Source: Streptomyces sp. NRRL F-6131 | Lineage (GTDB): Bacteria; Actinomycetota; Actinomycetes; Streptomycetales; Streptomycetaceae | NCBI GenBank assembly: GCA_000719695.1 | Contig: JOHN01000036.1 | Coordinates: 39,205-103,204 of the forward strand | Length of the DNA stretch: 64,000 bases | Direction: 5' to 3' | Shown: piece by piece, positions 25,516 to 34,804 of the stretch | How the letters are laid out: each line of letters begins with the position of its first letter | Position numbering within the stretch: the stretch's first letter is position 1 | Notes under the pieces: generated by a model | What the model saw: only the letters and a program-made list of their open reading frames with translations | Told to the model about the DNA's origin: nothing | Databases searched by the model: none | Translations under genes and position numbers: made by a program

Positions 25516-26427
25516 ATGTCGGAAAGCGCCTTCCTGGAGAACTTCTACGGGGCCATCGAGGGAACCGCCGGCGTGGTGGACGTGCCCTTCGAGCGCGAGA
25601 CGGTCTGGCCGATCCTGACCGCCTACCAGGACGTGCTCCCTGAGTCGGTGATCTCCTTCCGGGTGCAGAACAGCCCGAACGGCGCCGATGACCTCGACTG
25701 CCGGTTCACCATGCTCCCCCGGGGCCTCGACCCCTACGCCGTCGCCCTGGCGAACGGCCTGACCGAGAAGACCGACCACCCCGTCGGCAAGCTGCTGGCC
25801 GAGGTCCACGGCGAACTCCCGATCGACAGCTGCGGCGTCGACTTCGGCGTCCGCGCCGGCTTCACCAAGACCTGGTCCTTCCCCACCGTGGAGCGGCTGC
25901 TGACGGCCCGCGAGATCGCCGCGCTGCCCTCGGCGCCGGAGGGGGTCGCGGCCAACCTCGACCTCTTCGACCGCTACGGCCTGTCCGACATCGTCAGCAC
26001 CGTCGGCATCGACTACGGCAGCCGCACGATCAACCTCTACTTCGGCGGCGGCGCCTCCGGCCGCGTGCCGCGGGAGACCTTCGCCCCCGAGGGCGTCCGC
26101 TCGCTGCTCCAGGAGGTCGGCCTGCCGGCCCCCAGCGAGGAGCTGCTGAAGTTCAACGAGAAGGCGTTCGTCATGTACGCCACCCTGAGCTGGGACTCGC
26201 CGAAGATCTCGCGGCTCACCTACTCGGTCATGACGCCCGAGCCGCTGGCGCTGCCGGTCACCGTCGCCCCGCAGATCACGCAGCTCGTGCAGAACGCCCC
26301 GTACAGCACCGAGGGCCGCAACTTCGTCTACGGCGTGACGGCCACGCCCAAGGGCGAGTACCACAAGATCCAGTCGTACTACCAGTGGCGGCGGCCGGTC
26401 GAGAAGATGCTCGTCGCCGAGTCGTAA
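25516..26427 (+). CDS. ppzP: ABBA-fold aromatic prenyltransferase (phenazine type)
   Basis: A 303-residue protein whose whole length matches the CloQ/NphB/Fnq26/PpzP group of soluble ABBA prenyltransferases: [74 protein letters not shown] and the C-terminal [11 protein letters not shown]. These enzymes lack the DDxxD motif and transfer a prenyl group from DMAPP or GPP to an aromatic acceptor. Beside phz genes the expected acceptor is a (dihydro)phenazine-1-carboxylate, as in endophenazine biosynthesis. It is ended by a strong terminator at 26450-26491, separate from the mevalonate operon. The acceptor and chain length are inferred from context; the ppzP symbol is by similarity. Confidence 0.88.
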   Translation: MSESAFLENFYGAIEGTAGVVDVPFERETVWPILTAYQDVLPESVISFRVQNSPNGADDLDCRFTMLPRGLDPYAVALANGLTEKTDHPVGKLLAEVHGELPIDSCGVDFGVRAGFTKTWSFPTVERLLTAREIAALPSAPEGVAANLDLFDRYGLSDIVSTVGIDYGSRTINLYFGGGASGRVPRETFAPEGVRSLLQEVGLPAPSEELLKFNEKAFVMYATLSWDSPKISRLTYSVMTPEPLALPVTVAPQITQLVQNAPYSTEGRNFVYGVTATPKGEYHKIQSYYQWRRPVEKMLVAES

Positions 26428-26449
26428 GCGCGCGGCCTCCGCACGACCC

Positions 26450-26491
26450 GGGCCTGCCGGGGACCGGGAACGGTCCCCGGCAGGCCCTTTT
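26450..26491 (+). terminator. Intrinsic terminator after the prenyltransferase
   Basis: A perfect 17-bp stem (26450-26466 with 26471-26487, 4-base loop) directly followed by TTTT. It separates the prenyltransferase from the mevalonate operon. Confidence 0.9.
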
Positions 26492-26586
26492 CGGTCCCGA
26501 CCCGATGCACGCGTCCGACGCAGTACGCAGTACGCGGGACCGCCACCGGATTCATTCCTTCCGAGAACTCTGGATGAGCGATCTCC

Positions 26587-27624
26587 ATGCAGAAACGAAA
26601 CGGGGAGCTGAGTTCGTTGTCCCTACCCGCCGCACCCGAGGGGTTGTCGGAGCACCGCGGGGCCCGGCCGGTCGGTACCGGCCGCGCCCGCGCCAAGGCG
26701 ATCGTGCTGGGTGAGCACGCGGTCGTCTACGGAGCCCCGGCGCTCGCCCTCCCGGTTCCGCAGCTGGGCGTCACGGCCACCGCCGGATACTCCGCGCAGT
26801 CGCCGGCCGACCCGGACGACTTCTCCCTCACCATGACCGGCTCCGAGTCCCGCCCCAAGGCCACCCAGGCCTCCGGCGGACTCCACCGGCTGACCGCCGA
26901 GTTCCGCGCCGCCATGGGCGTGCCGGACAGCCTGCACCTCGACGTGATCATCGACTGTGCGATCCCGGTCGGTCGCGGCCTCGGCTCCAGCGCGGCCTGC
27001 GCGCGGGCCGTGGTGCACGCGCTGGCCGACCTCTTCGACCGCGAGGTCACGCCGCAGATGGCGTTCGACCTGGTGCAGACCGCCGAGAACGTGGCCCACG
27101 GCCGGGCCAGCGGCGTCGACGCGATGGCCGTCGGCGCGACCACGCCGCTGCTGTTCCGGGCAGGACGGGCGCAGGAGCTGCCGATCGGCTGCGACGGCCT
27201 GTTCATCGTCGCGGACAGCGGCGTCGCCGGCCAGACCAAGGACGCCGTCGAGCTGCTCCGTCAGGGCTTCCGGCGGCACCCGGGCACCCAGGCGGCCTTC
27301 GTCCGACGGGCCTCCGAGCTGACCGAAACGGCCCGGACGGCGCTCGCCGAGGGCCGTCCTGAGGAGCTCGGCGCACAGCTCACCGACTATCACGAGCTGC
27401 TCCGCGCGGGCGGTCTGAGCACCGACCGGATCGACGGGATGGTCGCGGCCGCGCTCGCCGCGGGCGGCCTCGGCGCCAAGATCACCGGCGGCGGCATGGG
27501 CGGCTGCGTGATCGCGCTGGCCCGCGAGGAGCGGGCCGCGGAGGTCACCCGCGCCCTGCTGGCGGCCGGCGCCGTCCAGACCTGGTCCGTACCGCTGAGG
27601 GAGCGCCCCGGCCATGGCCACTGA
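26587..27624 (+). CDS. mvk: Mevalonate kinase
   Basis: A 345-residue GHMP kinase from ATG 26587; the N terminus MQKRNGELSSLSLP closely resembles the start of streptomycete mevalonate kinases. Motifs: KAIVLGEHAVVYGAPALALP (substrate side), IPVGRGLGSSAACARA (ATP loop), and GAKITGGGMGGCVIAL near the C terminus. It phosphorylates mevalonate to 5-phosphomevalonate and opens an operon of six genes with overlapping or very short junctions. Gene order mvk-mvaD-pmk-fni-hmgR-hmgS is that of the known streptomycete mevalonate cluster. The operon supplies IPP/DMAPP beyond the housekeeping MEP route, here presumably for the prenyltransferase. Confidence 0.95.
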   Translation: MQKRNGELSSLSLPAAPEGLSEHRGARPVGTGRARAKAIVLGEHAVVYGAPALALPVPQLGVTATAGYSAQSPADPDDFSLTMTGSESRPKATQASGGLHRLTAEFRAAMGVPDSLHLDVIIDCAIPVGRGLGSSAACARAVVHALADLFDREVTPQMAFDLVQTAENVAHGRASGVDAMAVGATTPLLFRAGRAQELPIGCDGLFIVADSGVAGQTKDAVELLRQGFRRHPGTQAAFVRRASELTETARTALAEGRPEELGAQLTDYHELLRAGGLSTDRIDGMVAAALAAGGLGAKITGGGMGGCVIALAREERAAEVTRALLAAGAVQTWSVPLRERPGHGH

Positions 27625-28675
27625 ACAGCCGACCAGCACGACCCGCGCGGGCCTCGCCCCCGGCGCGGCCACCGGGGACGCCACCGCCGTCGCGCACCCG
27701 AACATCGCGCTGATCAAGTACTGGGGCAAGCGGGACGAGCGGCTCGTCCTCCCCTGGACCGACAGCCTCTCGATGACCCTGGACGTCTTCCCGACCACCA
27801 CCCGGGTCCGGCTCGACCCGGCGGCCGGGCAGGACACCGTGACGCTCGACGGCGTCCCCCTGGAGGGCGAGCCGCGCCGCCGGGTGGTCGCCTTCCTCGA
27901 CCTGGTGCGGGAGCGCGCCGGGCGGGCGTCGCGGGCCGTCGTGGAGACCCGGAACACCGTCCCCACCGGGGCCGGACTGGCCTCCTCCGCGAGCGGGTTC
28001 GCCGCGCTGGCCACCGCCGCCTCCGCCGCCTACGGGCTCGGCCTCGACGCCACCGGACTGTCCCGGCTGGCCCGGCGCGGCTCCGGCTCGGCCTCGCGGT
28101 CGGTCTTCGGCGGCTTCGCGATCTGGCACGCCGGACAGCCGGACCACGGGGCCGACCCCGACCTCGGCTCGTACGCCGAGCCGGTGCCCGTCCCGGTGGA
28201 CGAACTGGACCCGGCGCTGGTCGTCGCGGTGGTCGACGCCGGCCCCAAGGCGGTGTCCAGCCGGGAGGCGATGCGCCGCACCGTCGACACCTCGCCGCTG
28301 TACCGGCCCTGGGCCGCCTCCAGCCAGGCCGACCTGGCCGACATCCGGGAGGCGCTGCGCCGCGCCGACCTCGACGCGGTGGGCGAGGTCGCCGAGCGCA
28401 ACGCGCTCGGGATGCACGCCACGATGCTGGCGGCCCGCCCGGCGGTGCGCTACCTCTCCTCCGCCACCGTCACGGTGCTGGACGCCGTGCTGGAGCTGCG
28501 CCGCTCCGGGGTGTCGGCCTGGGCGACCATGGACGCCGGGCCCAACGTCAAGGTGCTCTGCCGCCGGGCCGAGGCGGACCGGGTCGCCGGAGTGGTCCGC
28601 GAGGCCGTCCGGGGCGGTTCGGTGCACATCGCCGGACCCGGGCCGGCCGCCCGCCTGCTGGACGCGGACGCATGA
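27614..28675 (+). CDS. mvaD: Diphosphomevalonate decarboxylase
   Basis: A 353-residue GHMP-family enzyme overlapping the mevalonate kinase by 11 bp. Motifs: HPNIALIKYWGKRDERL (about 29-45), TDSLSMTLD, TGAGLASSASGFAAL (ATP loop), SGSASRSVFGGF and AWATMDAGPNVKVL with the catalytic Asp. It converts mevalonate-5-diphosphate to isopentenyl diphosphate with ATP-dependent decarboxylation. The preceding phosphorylation is done by the next gene. Confidence 0.95.
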   Translation: MATEQPTSTTRAGLAPGAATGDATAVAHPNIALIKYWGKRDERLVLPWTDSLSMTLDVFPTTTRVRLDPAAGQDTVTLDGVPLEGEPRRRVVAFLDLVRERAGRASRAVVETRNTVPTGAGLASSASGFAALATAASAAYGLGLDATGLSRLARRGSGSASRSVFGGFAIWHAGQPDHGADPDLGSYAEPVPVPVDELDPALVVAVVDAGPKAVSSREAMRRTVDTSPLYRPWAASSQADLADIREALRRADLDAVGEVAERNALGMHATMLAARPAVRYLSSATVTVLDAVLELRRSGVSAWATMDAGPNVKVLCRRAEADRVAGVVREAVRGGSVHIAGPGPAARLLDADA

Positions 28676-29862
28676 CGACCGGCCGCCCGCCGGTCGTCCG
28701 GCGCGCGCCGGGCAAACTGTTCGTCGCGGGCGAGTACGCGGTGGTGGAACCGGGCAACCCGGCGATCCTGGTGGCGGTCGACCGCCACGTCACGGCCACC
28801 GTCACCGAGCCCGCCGGGGCCGGGGTGGTGATCTCCTCCGACCTCACGGCCGCGCCGGTGCGCTGGCTCCGCCGGGGCGACCGGCTCGACCCGGTCGGGG
28901 TCGCGGACCCCGACCGGGCCCGCCGCGAACTGGCCCACGTGCTCGCCGCGGTCCGCACCGTCACCCGGCTGCTGGCCGAACAGGGGCGGCCCGCACCCGA
29001 CCTGGACATCGCGATCAGCAGCACGCTGCACGAGAACGGGGTCAAGTTCGGCCTCGGGTCGAGCGGCGCCGTGACCGTGGCGACCGTCGCGGCGGTGGCC
29101 GCGCACGCGGGGCTGACGCTGTCCGCCGAGGAGCGGTACCGGCTGGCGCTGCTGGCCTCGGCGGAGCTCGACCCCAAGGGGTCCGGCGGCGACCTCGCCG
29201 CCAGCACCTGGGGCGGCTGGATCGCCTACCGGGCGCCCGACCGGGGCGCCGTCCTCGACCTGGTCCACCGGCACGGCGTGGCCGGGGCGCTGGCCGCGCC
29301 CTGGCCGGGCTTCGACGTCCGCCGGCTGCCGCCGCCGGCCGGCCTGACCCTGGAGGTCGGCTGGACCGGCACCCCCGCCTCCACCACGGAGCTGGTCTCC
29401 GGACTGCACCGCGGGGCCTGGCGCGGCACCGCCTCCCACCGCCGGTTCGTGGCGGCCACCACGGACTGCGTGCGGGCCGCGGCCGACGCGCTCGAACGGG
29501 GCGACCGGCACACGCTGCTGGACGTCGTCCGGCGCGCCCGGCAGGAGCTGGCCCGGCTCGACGAGGAGGCCGGGATCGGCATCTTCACCCCCGCCCTGAC
29601 GGCGCTCTGCGACACCGCCGAGGCCGTCGGCGGCGCGGCCAAGCCCTCCGGCGCGGGGGGCGGCGACTGCGGCATCGCCCTGCTGGAGACCGCGGACGCC
29701 GGACGCGCCGCGCCCGCCGAAGACATCGCACGCACCGAAGGCACCGCACGCACCGGGGCCACCGGAGCCCCGCCGGACATCGACCACCTACGGGAACGGT
29801 GGACCGCGGCCGGGGTGCGACCCCTGGCCCTGCGTCCCGCCACGGAAGGGAACGAGGAATGA
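28672..29862 (+). CDS. pmk: Phosphomevalonate kinase
   Basis: A 396-residue GHMP kinase joined to the decarboxylase by ATGA overlap. Motifs: RRAPGKLFVAGEYAVVEPGN, KFGLGSSGAVTVATVAAVA, DPKGSGGDLAASTWGGWI and KPSGAGGGDCGIALL. It makes mevalonate-5-diphosphate. About 45 residues near the C terminus (AAPAEDIARTEGTARTGATG region) form a low-complexity insertion before the final helix. Confidence 0.94.
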   Translation: MTTGRPPVVRRAPGKLFVAGEYAVVEPGNPAILVAVDRHVTATVTEPAGAGVVISSDLTAAPVRWLRRGDRLDPVGVADPDRARRELAHVLAAVRTVTRLLAEQGRPAPDLDIAISSTLHENGVKFGLGSSGAVTVATVAAVAAHAGLTLSAEERYRLALLASAELDPKGSGGDLAASTWGGWIAYRAPDRGAVLDLVHRHGVAGALAAPWPGFDVRRLPPPAGLTLEVGWTGTPASTTELVSGLHRGAWRGTASHRRFVAATTDCVRAAADALERGDRHTLLDVVRRARQELARLDEEAGIGIFTPALTALCDTAEAVGGAAKPSGAGGGDCGIALLETADAGRAAPAEDIARTEGTARTGATGAPPDIDHLRERWTAAGVRPLALRPATEGNEE

Positions 29863-30941
29863 TCTCTCAACGCAAGGACGACCACGTCCGGCTCGCGGTC
29901 GAGCAGCAGCACGGCCACGTCGGGCGCAACCAGTTCGACGAGGTGTCGTTCGTCCACCACGCCCTGGCCGGGATCGACCGACCGGACGTGTCGCTGGCCA
30001 CGACCTTCGCCGGGCTCTCCTGGCCGGTCCCGCTGTACATCAACGCGATGACCGGCGGCAGCGAGATGACCGGCAGGATCAACCGCGACCTCGCGATCGC
30101 CGCCCGGGAGACCGGGGTGCCGATCGCCTCGGGTTCGATGAGCGCCTACTTCAAGGACGAGTCCTGCGCCGGCACCTTCAGCGTGCTGCGCGAGGAGAAC
30201 CCGGACGGCTTCGTCCTGGCCAACGTCAACGCGACGGCCTCGGTCGAGAAGGCGCGCCGCGCCGTCGACCTGCTGAAGGCCGACGCGCTGCAGATCCACA
30301 TCAACACCGTCCAGGAGACGGTGATGCCGGAGGGCGACCGCTCGTTCTCCGCCTGGGTGCCGCAGATCGGGCGGATCGTGGCGGCCGTGGACGTGCCGGT
30401 CATCGTCAAGGAGGTCGGCTTCGGGCTCAGCCGGGAGACCGTCCTGACGCTGCGCGACCTCGGTGTGCGGGTGGCCGACCTCGGCGGCCGGGGCGGCACC
30501 GACTTCGCCCGGATCGAGAACGGCCGGCGCGACCTGCGCGACTACACCTTCCTGGAGGGCTGGGGCCTGTCCACCGCCGCCTGCCTGCTGGACGCGCAGG
30601 ACGTGGACCTGCCCGTGCTGGCCTCCGGCGGCGTGCGCCACCCGCTGGACGTCGCCCGCGCACTGGCGCTCGGCGCCTCCGGCGTCGGGGCGTCCGGCAC
30701 CTTCCTGCGCACCCTGATGGACGAGGGCGTGGACGCGCTGGTCGCCCAGCTGTCCACCTGGCTCGACCAGTTGACGGCGCTGATGACCATGCTCGGGGCG
30801 GCCACCCCGGCCGCGCTGACCGGCCGGGACCTGCTGATCCAGGGCACCCTGCGCGAGTTCTGCGCCGACCGGGGCATCGACCCCGCGCAGTTCGCCCGGC
30901 GCTCCGCCGCCGGGACCACCACCACCGGAGGCACCCGATGA
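29859..30941 (+). CDS. fni: Isopentenyl-diphosphate delta-isomerase, type 2
   Basis: A 360-residue FMN/NAD(P)H-dependent isomerase; the start ATG 29859 overlaps the kinase stop (ATGA). Motifs: RKDDHVRLAVEQQ, PLYINAMTGGSEMTGRINRD (FMN site), QIHINTVQETVMPEGDRSF (catalytic Gln and Mg-binding Glu) and ADLGGRGGTDFARIE. It interconverts IPP and DMAPP, giving the C5 donor needed by the ABBA prenyltransferase. Confidence 0.95.
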   Translation: MISQRKDDHVRLAVEQQHGHVGRNQFDEVSFVHHALAGIDRPDVSLATTFAGLSWPVPLYINAMTGGSEMTGRINRDLAIAARETGVPIASGSMSAYFKDESCAGTFSVLREENPDGFVLANVNATASVEKARRAVDLLKADALQIHINTVQETVMPEGDRSFSAWVPQIGRIVAAVDVPVIVKEVGFGLSRETVLTLRDLGVRVADLGGRGGTDFARIENGRRDLRDYTFLEGWGLSTAACLLDAQDVDLPVLASGGVRHPLDVARALALGASGVGASGTFLRTLMDEGVDALVAQLSTWLDQLTALMTMLGAATPAALTGRDLLIQGTLREFCADRGIDPAQFARRSAAGTTTTGGTR

Positions 30942-31999
30942 CCGACGACCACGCCATCGCCGGCGTCCCGATGCGCTGGGTGGGCCCGGTGCGCATCTCG
31001 GGCAACGTCGCCACCACCGAGACGCACGTCCCGCTGGCCACCTACGAGTCGCCGCTGTGGCCCTCGGTGGGCCGGGGCGCGAAGGTCTCCATGCTGGCCG
31101 AGCAGGGCATCGTCGCCACCCTGGTCGACGAGCGGATGACCCGCTCGGTGCTGGTCGAGGCGACCGACGCGGGGACGGCGCTGGCCGCCGCCCGGAGCAT
31201 CGAGGCGCGCTTCGACGAGCTGAGGGACGTGGTCCGCGGCTGCAGCCGGTTCGCCGAACTCGTCAACGTCCGGCACGAGATCAACGCCAACCTGCTGTTC
31301 GTCCGGTTCGAGTTCACCACCGGCGACGCCTCCGGGCACAACATGGCGACGCTCGCCTCCGACGTGCTGCTGCAGCACCTGCTGCGGACCGTCCCCGGCA
31401 TCTCCTACGGGTCGATCTCGGGGAACTACTGCACCGACAAGAAGGCCACCGCGATCAACGGCATCCTCGGCCGCGGCAAGAACGTGGTGACCGAGCTGCT
31501 GGTGCCGCGCGAGGTGGTCACCGACGTGCTGCACACCACGGCGGCGAAGATCGTCCAGCTGAACATCCGCAAGAACATGCTCGGCACCCTGCTCGCCGGC
31601 GGCATCCGCTCGGCCAACGCCCACTTCGCGAACATGCTGCTCGGCTTCTACCTGGCCACCGGCCAGGACGCGGCCAACATCGTCGAGGGCTCGCAGGGCG
31701 TCGTGATGGCCGAGGACCGCGACGGCGACCTGTACTTCGCCTGCACCCTGCCGAACCTGATCGTCGGCACGGTCGGCAACGGCAAGGGGCTCGCCTTCGT
31801 GGAGACCAACCTGGCCCGGCTCGGCTGCCGGGCCGACCGCGAGCCCGGCGAGAACGCCCGCCGGCTCGCCGTCATCGCGGCGGCGACCGTGCTGTGCGGC
31901 GAACTCTCGCTGCTCGCGGCGCAGACCAACCCGGGCGAGCTGATGCGCGCCCACGTCCACCTGGAACGCGGCAACAAGACGGAGAAGGTCGGGGTGTAG
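30938..31999 (+). CDS. hmgR: HMG-CoA reductase
   Basis: A 353-residue enzyme (ATGA overlap with fni) lacking the membrane domain of eukaryotic HMGRs. Motifs: HEINANLLFVRFEFTTGDAS and GHNMATLASD (substrate/nucleotide), SGNYCTDKKATAINGILGRG (catalytic Lys region), and GTVGNGKGLAFVETNLARLG. It reduces HMG-CoA to mevalonate with NADPH, the committed step of the pathway. Confidence 0.95.
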   Translation: MTDDHAIAGVPMRWVGPVRISGNVATTETHVPLATYESPLWPSVGRGAKVSMLAEQGIVATLVDERMTRSVLVEATDAGTALAAARSIEARFDELRDVVRGCSRFAELVNVRHEINANLLFVRFEFTTGDASGHNMATLASDVLLQHLLRTVPGISYGSISGNYCTDKKATAINGILGRGKNVVTELLVPREVVTDVLHTTAAKIVQLNIRKNMLGTLLAGGIRSANAHFANMLLGFYLATGQDAANIVEGSQGVVMAEDRDGDLYFACTLPNLIVGTVGNGKGLAFVETNLARLGCRADREPGENARRLAVIAAATVLCGELSLLAAQTNPGELMRAHVHLERGNKTEKVGV

Positions 32000-32002
32000 G
32001 GG

Positions 32003-33178
32003 ATGTCCACCACTACCGCTGTCGGGATTCACGATCTGTCCTTCGCGACCACCGAGTTCGTGCTGCCGCACACGGCGCTCGCCGCGCACAACGGCACCGA
32101 GATCGGCAAGTACCACGTCGGCATCGGCCAGCAGTCGATGAGCGTGCCGGCCGCCGACGAGGACATCGTCACCCTGGGGGCCGCGGCCGCCGCGCCGATC
32201 GTCGCCCGGCACGGCGCGGACGGGATCCGCACGCTGGTGTTCGCCACCGAGTCCTCGATCGACCAGGCGAAGGCCGCGGGCGTGTACGTCCACTCGCTGC
32301 TCGGCCTGCCCTCGGCGACCCGGGTGGTCGAGCTCAAGCAGGCCTGCTACGGGGCCACCGCGGCCCTGCAGTTCGCCCTCGGCCTGATCCACCGCGACCC
32401 GTCCCAGAAGGTCCTGGTGGTGGCGAGCGACGTCTCCAAGTACGAGCTGGACAGCCCCGGCGAGGCGACCCAGGGCGCGGCCGCCGTGGCGATGCTGGTC
32501 ACCGCGGACCCGGCGCTGGTGCGGATCGAGGACCCCTCGGGCCTGTTCACCGCCGACGTGATGGACTTCTGGCGGCCGAACTACCGGGACGCCGCACTGG
32601 TCGACGGTCAGGAGTCCATCGGCGCCTACCTCCAGGCCGTCCAGGGCACCTGGAAGGACTACAGCGAGCAGGGCGGCCGGCCGCTGGAGGCGTTCAGCGC
32701 CTTCTGCTACCACCAGCCGTTCACCAAGATGGCCTACAAGGCCCACCGCCACCTGCTGAACTCCGCCGGGCACGACACCGACGAGGCGACGGTCAAGCAG
32801 GCCCTCGGGCTCACCACCGCGTACAACGCGGTGATCGGCAACAGCTACACCGCGTCGGTGTACCTGGGCCTGGCCGCGCTGCTCGACCAGGCGGAGGACC
32901 TCACCGGGCAGCCGGTGGGCTTCCTCAGCTACGGCTCGGGCAGCGTCGCGGAGTTCTTCGCCGGAACGGTGGTGCCCGGCTACCGGGAGCACCTGCGGAC
33001 GGCGGAGCACCGGACGGCGATCGAGCGGCGGAAGCCGATCGACTACGACCGCTACCGCGCGCTGCACGAGGGGACCCTCCCCACCGACGGCAGCGACCAC
33101 GCGACCCCGGCGGAGACCACCGGCCCGTTCCGGCTGGCGGGGATCAGCGGGCACAAGCGGATCTACGAGAAGCGCTGA
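32003..33178 (+). CDS. hmgS: HMG-CoA synthase
   Basis: A 391-residue thiolase-fold enzyme 3 bp after hmgR. The catalytic Cys is in VELKQACYGATAAL (about 111), the catalytic Glu region in TESSIDQAKAAGVYV, and the His in FCYHQPFTKMAYKAH; GFLSYGSGSVAEFF lies near the C terminus. It condenses acetyl-CoA with acetoacetyl-CoA. No thiolase or NphT7-type acetoacetyl-CoA synthase gene is visible in the window, so that precursor must come from elsewhere. Last gene of the operon. Confidence 0.95.
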   Translation: MSTTTAVGIHDLSFATTEFVLPHTALAAHNGTEIGKYHVGIGQQSMSVPAADEDIVTLGAAAAAPIVARHGADGIRTLVFATESSIDQAKAAGVYVHSLLGLPSATRVVELKQACYGATAALQFALGLIHRDPSQKVLVVASDVSKYELDSPGEATQGAAAVAMLVTADPALVRIEDPSGLFTADVMDFWRPNYRDAALVDGQESIGAYLQAVQGTWKDYSEQGGRPLEAFSAFCYHQPFTKMAYKAHRHLLNSAGHDTDEATVKQALGLTTAYNAVIGNSYTASVYLGLAALLDQAEDLTGQPVGFLSYGSGSVAEFFAGTVVPGYREHLRTAEHRTAIERRKPIDYDRYRALHEGTLPTDGSDHATPAETTGPFRLAGISGHKRIYEKR

Positions 33179-33186
33179 CGGCGCGC

Positions 33187-33225
33187 GGGGCCGGGGGCTC
33201 CCGTCCTCGGGGAGCCCCCGGCCCC
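33187..33225 (+). terminator. Terminator of the mevalonate operon
   Basis: A perfect 16-bp GC stem (33187-33202 with 33210-33225, 7-base loop) just after hmgS. It separates the operon from aroC. Confidence 0.8.
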
Positions 33226-33274
33226 GCCCCGTCCGGAACCGGTACCGCAATGGCGAAGTGAGGAGCAGGCACCG

Positions 33275-34459
33275 TTGAGCAGGTTGCGCTGGCTGACCGC
33301 GGGCGAGTCGCACGGACCCGCGCTGGTCGCGACGCTGGAGGGGCTGCCTGCGGGCGTCCCGGTGACCACCGCGCTGGTGGCGGACCAACTGGCCCGGCGC
33401 CGGCTGGGGTACGGCCGCGGCGCCCGGATGTCCTTCGAGCGGGACGAGGTGAGCCTGCTCGGCGGCGTCCGGCACGGGCTGAGCCTCGGCTCGCCGGTCT
33501 CCGTGCTGGTGGCCAACTCCGAGTGGCCGAAGTGGGAGCAGGTCATGGCGGCCGACCCGGTGGACCCGGAGGTGCTGGCCGGCTCGGCCCGCAACGCGCC
33601 ACTGACCCGGCCCCGGCCCGGTCACGCGGACCTCGCCGGGATGCAGAAGTACGGCTTCGACGAGGCACGGCCGGTCCTGGAGCGCGCCAGCGCCCGGGAG
33701 ACCGCCGCCCGGGTGGCGCTGGGCGCGATCGCCCGCTCCTACCTGCGGGAGACCGTCGGCGTGGAGCTCGTCTCGCACGTGGTGGAGCTGGCCGGGGCGA
33801 GGGTCCCGGCCGGGGTGCTGCCGCTGCCCTCCGACGAGGCCGCGCTGGACGCGGACCCGGTGCGCTGCCTGGACGCCGGCACCTCGCGGGCGATGGTCGA
33901 GGAGATCGACCGGGCCCGCAAGGACGGCGACACCCTGGGCGGGGTCGTCGAGGTGCTGGCGTACGGGGTGCCGGTCGGGCTGGGTTCGCACGTGCACTGG
34001 GACCGCCGGCTGGACGCCCGGCTGGCGGCCGCCCTGATGGGCATCCAGGCGATCAAGGGGGTCGAGGTCGGCGACGGCTTCGGGCTTGCCCGGGTGCCCG
34101 GCTCGCTGGCGCACGACGAGATCGTGCCGACCGCGGACGGCGCCCGGCGGCTGTCCGGGCGGTCCGGCGGCACCGAGGGCGGACTGTCCACCGGCGAGCC
34201 GCTGCGGGTCCGCGCGGCGATGAAGCCGATCGCGACCGTGCCGCGGGCGCTGGCCACCCTGGACGTCGCCACCGGGGAACCGGCCCGGGCGCACCACCAG
34301 CGTTCGGACGTCTGCGCGGTGCCGGCGGCCGGGATCGTCGCGGAGGCGATGGTCGCGCTGGTGCTGGCGGACGCGGTGGCGGAGAAGTTCGGCGGCGACA
34401 GCGTGCCGGAGACCCGGCGCAACGCGCGGTCGTACCTTGAGCACCTGCGGATCCGTTGA
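33275..34459 (+). CDS. aroC: Chorismate synthase
   Basis: A 394-residue enzyme starting at TTG 33275 with a GAGGAG site 9-10 bases upstream. Signatures: [66 protein letters not shown] and [16 protein letters not shown]. It converts EPSP to chorismate with reduced FMN. Being inside the phenazine/mevalonate region and not beside aroK/aroB, it is probably a dedicated or duplicate copy raising chorismate supply; whether a second copy exists cannot be seen here. Its 3' end forms part of a large inverted repeat. Confidence 0.93.
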   Translation: MSRLRWLTAGESHGPALVATLEGLPAGVPVTTALVADQLARRRLGYGRGARMSFERDEVSLLGGVRHGLSLGSPVSVLVANSEWPKWEQVMAADPVDPEVLAGSARNAPLTRPRPGHADLAGMQKYGFDEARPVLERASARETAARVALGAIARSYLRETVGVELVSHVVELAGARVPAGVLPLPSDEAALDADPVRCLDAGTSRAMVEEIDRARKDGDTLGGVVEVLAYGVPVGLGSHVHWDRRLDARLAAALMGIQAIKGVEVGDGFGLARVPGSLAHDEIVPTADGARRLSGRSGGTEGGLSTGEPLRVRAAMKPIATVPRALATLDVATGEPARAHHQRSDVCAVPAAGIVAEAMVALVLADAVAEKFGGDSVPETRRNARSYLEHLRIR

Positions 34460-34495
34460 CGGGCGGTATTGCCGCCCGCCCGGCAACGGATCCGC
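34447..34495. terminator. Nested inverted repeat between convergent genes
   Basis: Perfect 12-bp outer arms (GCGGATCCGTTG at 34447-34458, CAACGGATCCGC at 34484-34495) enclose a perfect 7-bp hairpin (34460-34466 with 34472-34478). The outer left arm lies within the last aroC codons. A likely bidirectional terminator for aroC and the leftward HTH gene. Confidence 0.75.
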
Positions 34496-34540
34496 GGGGT
34501 CGTCACACCGGGACGCCGGACGCCGTCGGTACGCGAGCAC

Positions 34541-34580
34541 GCGTCAGTACGCGTCAGCGCGCGTCAGCGCGCGTCAGTGC
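34541..34580. repeat. 10-bp tandem repeat GCGTCAGYRC x4
   Basis: Four consecutive 10-base units fill the 3' flank of the HTH gene and cover its stop codon (34574-34576). Confidence 0.8.
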
Positions 34581-34804
34581 CGGCGGCGCAGGGCGATCTC
34601 GGTGAGTTCCTCGATGTCGAACTGCGAGCGGCCGGGCGTGCCGTAGCGGGTGATCTTGCCGCGGCTGACCCACTTGCGGATGGTCGCCTCCGAGACGCCC
34701 GCGGCGAGCGCGGCCACGTTCGTCGGCACGAGCCGGTGGCGGGGCGGCCGACTCAGACGGCCGCCTTGCGCCGTTGGTCCAAGAGATGCCGTAGCGTGAG
34801 CCAT
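34574..34804 (-). CDS. Small helix-turn-helix protein (OvmW/BldC-like)
   Basis: A 76-residue protein from ATG 34804, with a GGGGGA site upstream. Residues about 24-72 form a MerR/excisionase-type DNA-binding module: LVPTNVAALAAGVSEATIRK, WVSRGKITRYGT, then FDIEELTEIALRRR. The first 52 bp overlap the end of the upstream zinc-ribbon gene in another frame, so the pair is tightly coupled. A similar zinc-ribbon plus small-HTH pair (OvmZ/OvmW) regulates oviedomycin biosynthesis, so these may be pathway regulators of the phenazine cluster; that is inference. Confidence 0.75.
   Translation of the reverse strand: MAHATASLGPTAQGGRLSRPPRHRLVPTNVAALAAGVSEATIRKWVSRGKITRYGTPGRSQFDIEELTEIALRRRH

Noticed and set aside
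30542..34540. A 1,332-codon open frame antisense to fni-hmgR-hmgS-aroC
   Set aside because: Shadow frame; all four sense genes carry catalytic motifs.
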